The notes below the pieces were generated by a model that did no database searches, was not told the origin of the DNA, and saw only the letters and a list, made by a program, of their open reading frames with translations. Of a DNA stretch of 64,000 nucleotides, positions 60,997-64,000 are shown in pieces (positions within the stretch are counted from its first letter, which is position 1; the number at the start of each line of letters is the position of its first letter). This DNA comes from Mucilaginibacter daejeonensis. GTDB taxonomy: Bacteria; Bacteroidota; Bacteroidia; Sphingobacteriales; Sphingobacteriaceae. The stretch is from assembly GCF_020783335.1 (NCBI RefSeq), contig NZ_CP086068.1, positions 1,426,001-1,490,000 of the forward strand, read 5' to 3'. The translations under genes and the position numbers were made by a program.

Positions 60997-62598
60997 TTAA
61001 TTCTTCGCTTCCGTTGATTCCGGTTTAGACAACTTTTCCAGTCTTTTCTCCTCACGTTTGCTTTCGCGCCAGCCGCTGTAGAGCAGGTTGCGGTCGAGGT
61101 CGGGTTTGGGGAAGAATAGGCTGGCCAGTGAGCCTACCACGATCACTACCACATGGCTGTAAACGCCCAGCATTAATTTGTCGTGGGTAAAGTTAAAGCG
61201 ACCCAGATCAAGCAGTAAGGTCTTGTGATCACCTAAGCCGATAGGGGTGGAGGTCAGGAAAGCGTACGAGGTGAAGATCACGCATACTACAATAGCGATA
61301 TTGATGCCCTGGCGGTTAGCGCGGGCATTGAACAAGCCCAGCAGAAAGATACCGACTATGCCGCCCGAAAAGATGGCGTAAAGCGTAAAGATCACACCCA
61401 GCACACCCTCGTTACCTAAACTGGTATACAGTATACCAATGCCCATGGAGAGCAGGCCGGATAAGATCACGGTAATGCGTCCGCTTTTTAGGTATTCGCT
61501 GTCGGGGCGGTTGGGACGCAACTTTTTGTAATAATCCTCCACACATACCGCAGCTAAGGAATTAAGATCAGCACTAAGGCTACATACTGCGGCCGATATC
61601 ATGGCCGAAAGAATAAAGCCTACTACGCCCACCGGTAGTTGGGTAATGATGAAGTAGGGGAAAACCCCGTTGGCGGTGATACCTTCAGGAAGAGGATTCT
61701 GCTTATAAAATACGAACAAGGCGGTACCGATCAGCATAAAGATGGTCCAGGCCGGCACAGTGAGGATGATGCCCAATAACGAGGCGCGGATGGCGGCCTT
61801 ATCGCTGCGGGCGGTCAGGTAACGTTGCACCACGGTTTGGTCGGTTCCATATTTTTGAATGGCGTAGAACGCGCCGTTGATGGCCATCACGATAAAGGTG
61901 AGCTTGGTGAAGTCCACATCATACGGACCAAAGCCGGTATGGCCGCCTTCGGAAGCCACCCGCCATATCTCGGGCAGTCCGCCCTTGATCGAAAAGTAGA
62001 GGACGCCAATACAAATGATCCCGCTGGCAAAAAGCATAAAGCCCTGGAACACATCGAGCCAGATCACGGCCTCTATACCGCCCATCAAATTCACGGCAAT
62101 GATAATGAGCCCTACCACCACAATGATCATGGTGGTGTTGCCACCGGTCATGCTGCTCAAAGCCACCGCCAGCAAAAAGAACACGGTACCCATGCCCGAG
62201 AACTGCCTCAACACAAAGGCTATAGAACTGTAGTAGCGGGCCAGCGAACCAAAACGTTTCTCGAAATATTCATAAGTGCTAAGCCCGATAACCTTTCGGT
62301 AGAGTGGTACGATGAACCATATCGCACCTAACAGAACGATGGGGACCATAAGTCCCTGCACCAGTTTTAGCCAGTTGGAGGCATAGCCCTCACCGGGGTA
62401 GCCTAAAAAAGTGACACTGCTAATGAGCGTGGCCAGTAATGACATACCGATAGCCCATGCAGGAACACGGCCCTTGGCGGCAAAGTATTCTTGTGTACTG
62501 TTCTGGTTACGGGCGTAGCGTAAGCCAAAGTATAGCGTAAGCAGCAGAACAGCAATAATGATCGAATAATCGATCACACCTAATACCGGCTTCATCAT
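60997..62598 (-). CDS. Sodium:solute symporter (SSS family)
   Basis: 533 residues with about 13-14 hydrophobic helices. Starts VIDYSIIIAVLLLTLYFGLRYA; family stretches include AKGRVPAWAIGMSLLATLISSVTFLGYPG, GGIEAVIWLDVFQGFMLF and KYGTDQTVVQRYLTARSDKAA (the SSS signature). It is the last gene of the operon with the DUF1537 kinase and PdxA2-type dehydrogenase and probably imports their four-carbon acid-sugar substrate with Na+. 20-bp gap to the kinase. Confidence 0.93.
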   Translation of the reverse strand: MMKPVLGVIDYSIIIAVLLLTLYFGLRYARNQNSTQEYFAAKGRVPAWAIGMSLLATLISSVTFLGYPGEGYASNWLKLVQGLMVPIVLLGAIWFIVPLYRKVIGLSTYEYFEKRFGSLARYYSSIAFVLRQFSGMGTVFFLLAVALSSMTGGNTTMIIVVVGLIIIAVNLMGGIEAVIWLDVFQGFMLFASGIICIGVLYFSIKGGLPEIWRVASEGGHTGFGPYDVDFTKLTFIVMAINGAFYAIQKYGTDQTVVQRYLTARSDKAAIRASLLGIILTVPAWTIFMLIGTALFVFYKQNPLPEGITANGVFPYFIITQLPVGVVGFILSAMISAAVCSLSADLNSLAAVCVEDYYKKLRPNRPDSEYLKSGRITVILSGLLSMGIGILYTSLGNEGVLGVIFTLYAIFSGGIVGIFLLGLFNARANRQGINIAIVVCVIFTSYAFLTSTPIGLGDHKTLLLDLGRFNFTHDKLMLGVYSHVVVIVVGSLASLFFPKPDLDRNLLYSGWRESKREEKRLEKLSKPESTEAKN

Positions 62599-62618
62599 TT
62601 AAATTGGTTTATAACGGT

Positions 62619-63764
62619 TCAAAACGCCCACACCTCATTGCTCCACTTATAGCTGCCGGGCTTAAGGGTGATGTGCAGGTCGGGATAGGTAGGTGCCGCA
62701 TTGCGTATCACACCCGCCGTCAATTCCTGGGTCGGAAAAATAGAATTAATATTCAACTCTTCCAAAATGGCCGCCGCAGTTGATCCTCCCTCGATCACCA
62801 GTTCACGAACGATCATTTGATCGAATACCGCTTTTACCGCAAGCGCCATTTGTATGCGCAATTGTTTGGCGCTGTAAATTTCTTCGCCGGTTTGCGGTAT
62901 GGCCATTACTGCCTTGCCATGTTGTTGCAGCATGACGGCTACTTCGCTGGTCCATTCCTGTAGTAGATCAGTGTTCGTATCGCCGTGGTTGTGCATCAAA
63001 GCAGCTGGCATGTAACAAACCAAGCCTTTGTCGGCGTGCAGCTGGCTGATCAGCTGGGCGCTTTGCTCAAAAGTGCTCCCGCTTACATATAATATTGGCG
63101 ACCGTAGGGCTGCTGGTTCCGTGTCGTTAACGGTCTTCTCACCGAACGATTGGTCCATGCAGGCGGTAAAAAAAGCCGCGGCCCCTGCCAGCAACACATC
63201 ATTCTGCATATGGTGTGTCCACTTATCTATATCATCCATCGTGGCTGCTTCACCTACCACTACGCCTGTTGAGGGCAGTGGTTCGGTATAAGACTGCACG
63301 ATCACTTCATTATTGAAACGGCTTGCCACATGCGCATCCGTAACCGGGAACTCAGGATCATACCCAAAGCTGGTGCTATGCAAAGGCTCACCATGCACAT
63401 AGTAATGACCGCCTACCAGCGTACGGCCCAAGGCCGGGTTAGCCGGAACGACCAATGTTTTTTGTAGCTGCATGGCCTCGCATTGTGCCTTGATCTCGGC
63501 CAGTACGTGCCCGCGCATCACCGAATCTATCTTTTTGTACCATAACTGCGGATGCAGGGCCTTCAATGCGTGGCTAACCTCGCTAACCTTGGCAACCGCC
63601 TCGGCTTGAGTGATAGAGCGTGCATCGGTATCGATCACCACCATGTCGGCCTTGGTATCGGGGTCAACTGTTTTGGCTATCTCTACCTTGAGGCCGTAAC
63701 GCAAACCAATGCCGCCGATCTCGGCCGCGCCGGTCAGGTCATCCGCGATCACGGCTACCTTCAT
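62619..63764 (-). CDS. Four-carbon acid sugar kinase family protein (DUF1537)
   Basis: 381 residues. N-terminal DUF1537 domain opens [20 protein letters not shown] with the conserved ADDxTGA, and the [16 protein letters not shown] stretch fits the substrate loop. The C-terminal nucleotide-binding domain has [15 protein letters not shown] and [13 protein letters not shown] near the end. Known members phosphorylate D-threonate, D-erythronate or L-erythronate at C4. Overlaps the upstream gene by four bases. Confidence 0.92.
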   Translation of the reverse strand: MKVAVIADDLTGAAEIGGIGLRYGLKVEIAKTVDPDTKADMVVIDTDARSITQAEAVAKVSEVSHALKALHPQLWYKKIDSVMRGHVLAEIKAQCEAMQLQKTLVVPANPALGRTLVGGHYYVHGEPLHSTSFGYDPEFPVTDAHVASRFNNEVIVQSYTEPLPSTGVVVGEAATMDDIDKWTHHMQNDVLLAGAAAFFTACMDQSFGEKTVNDTEPAALRSPILYVSGSTFEQSAQLISQLHADKGLVCYMPAALMHNHGDTNTDLLQEWTSEVAVMLQQHGKAVMAIPQTGEEIYSAKQLRIQMALAVKAVFDQMIVRELVIEGGSTAAAILEELNINSIFPTQELTAGVIRNAAPTYPDLHITLKPGSYKWSNEVWAF

Positions 63765-64000
63765 GCAGTAGCGGTGGTTTTATGGTGAGCCAGTTGTACG
63801 GCCGACTCAATGGCCAGCACCATAGCATCGGCACTGGCAATGCCTTTGCCGGCTATCTCGAAGGCGGTACCATGATCCACCGAGGTACGAATGATCGGTA
63901 ATCCCATGGTGATGTTCACGCCTTTCACGCTGTCCATTTGTTTCTTTTCCGGATTCCATTTAAAGCCTGAAAGCTTGAACGGAATGTGGCCCTGGTCATG
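63761..64000 (-). CDS. PdxA-family dehydrogenase, C-terminal part
   Basis: The 79 visible residues read from the window edge: [13 protein letters not shown], then [20 protein letters not shown] and [12 protein letters not shown], the metal- and substrate-binding end of PdxA-type enzymes. Placed directly ahead of a DUF1537 kinase, it is more likely the PdxA2 form (4-phospho-D-threonate or -erythronate 3-dehydrogenase) than the vitamin B6 enzyme. The N-terminus lies outside the window. The TGA stop overlaps the kinase ATG. Confidence 0.9.
   Translation of the reverse strand, partial: HDQGHIPFKLSGFKWNPEKKQMDSVKGVNITMGLPIIRTSVDHGTAFEIAGKGIASADAMVLAIESAVQLAHHKTTATA

Overview
The window looks like a chromosomal segment of a Bacteroidota bacterium, most likely family Sphingobacteriaceae (Mucilaginibacter/Pedobacter-like). 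The evidence is: TAnnTTTG-type -7 boxes before many genes (gltA, queA, pyrR, rpsA, tyrS, the RES/Xre pair); few Shine-Dalgarno sites; SPII lipoproteins; a GLPGLI protein paired with a TonB-dependent receptor; orphan FtsX/MacB-type permeases; GH43, GH19 and GH30 enzymes; DUF2795, DUF4920 and DUF3347 proteins. No rRNA, tRNA, CRISPR array or complete insertion sequence was seen.

Layout. 1-5.8 kb is the edge of a prophage or prophage remnant. It holds a partial structural-type gene, a gene that reads through only with a -1 shift on a T9 tract, terminase large and small subunits, small unknown genes, a GNAT acetyltransferase, and an S24 (CI/LexA-type) repressor behind a palindromic operator. 5.8-13.3 kb carries a lipoprotein, a receiver-only response regulator, a large M16 protease, a Gly-rich RRM protein, a DUF3347 lipoprotein and citrate synthase. 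13.4-24.2 kb has GH43, DUF1810, an L7/L12-like + CFI-box protein beside a DUF2711-like protein, a TolB-propeller/amidohydrolase fusion, a dicarboxylate symporter, a TPR membrane protein with no kinase domain, DUF4920 and a GH19 chitinase-like lipoprotein.

24.2-38 kb holds a cobalamin adenosyltransferase, DUF2795, two tandem lmo0937-type miniproteins missed by length cut-offs, ispD, queA, two FtsX/MacB permeases flanking a coupled HAD-CAT pair, TraB/GumN, a small protein overlapping an MBL hydrolase, and a flavin amine oxidase. 39-45 kb is a TolC-RND-adaptor efflux operon. 45-54 kb is pyrR-pyrB-orf, cupin, rpsA, an AcpH-like protein, a 48-residue membrane protein, DUF4269, tyrS and a RES/Xre toxin-antitoxin pair. 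54-58 kb is the GLPGLI/TonB-receptor pair. 58-64 kb has a GH30-like hydrolase, a 1-kb repeat-rich stretch with a broken small gene, and an operon (PdxA2-type dehydrogenase, DUF1537 kinase, sodium:solute symporter) fitting uptake and catabolism of a four-carbon acid sugar.

The least expected structures are a dispersed family of heptanucleotide tandem arrays (unit about TGAGTRG) that sit exactly on gene ends and in ispD encode part of the protein; the T9 frameshift gene next to the terminase; the hairpin and repeat cluster at 60.1-61.0 kb; and promoters whose -33/-7 spacer is an inverted repeat (RES/Xre, tyrS).
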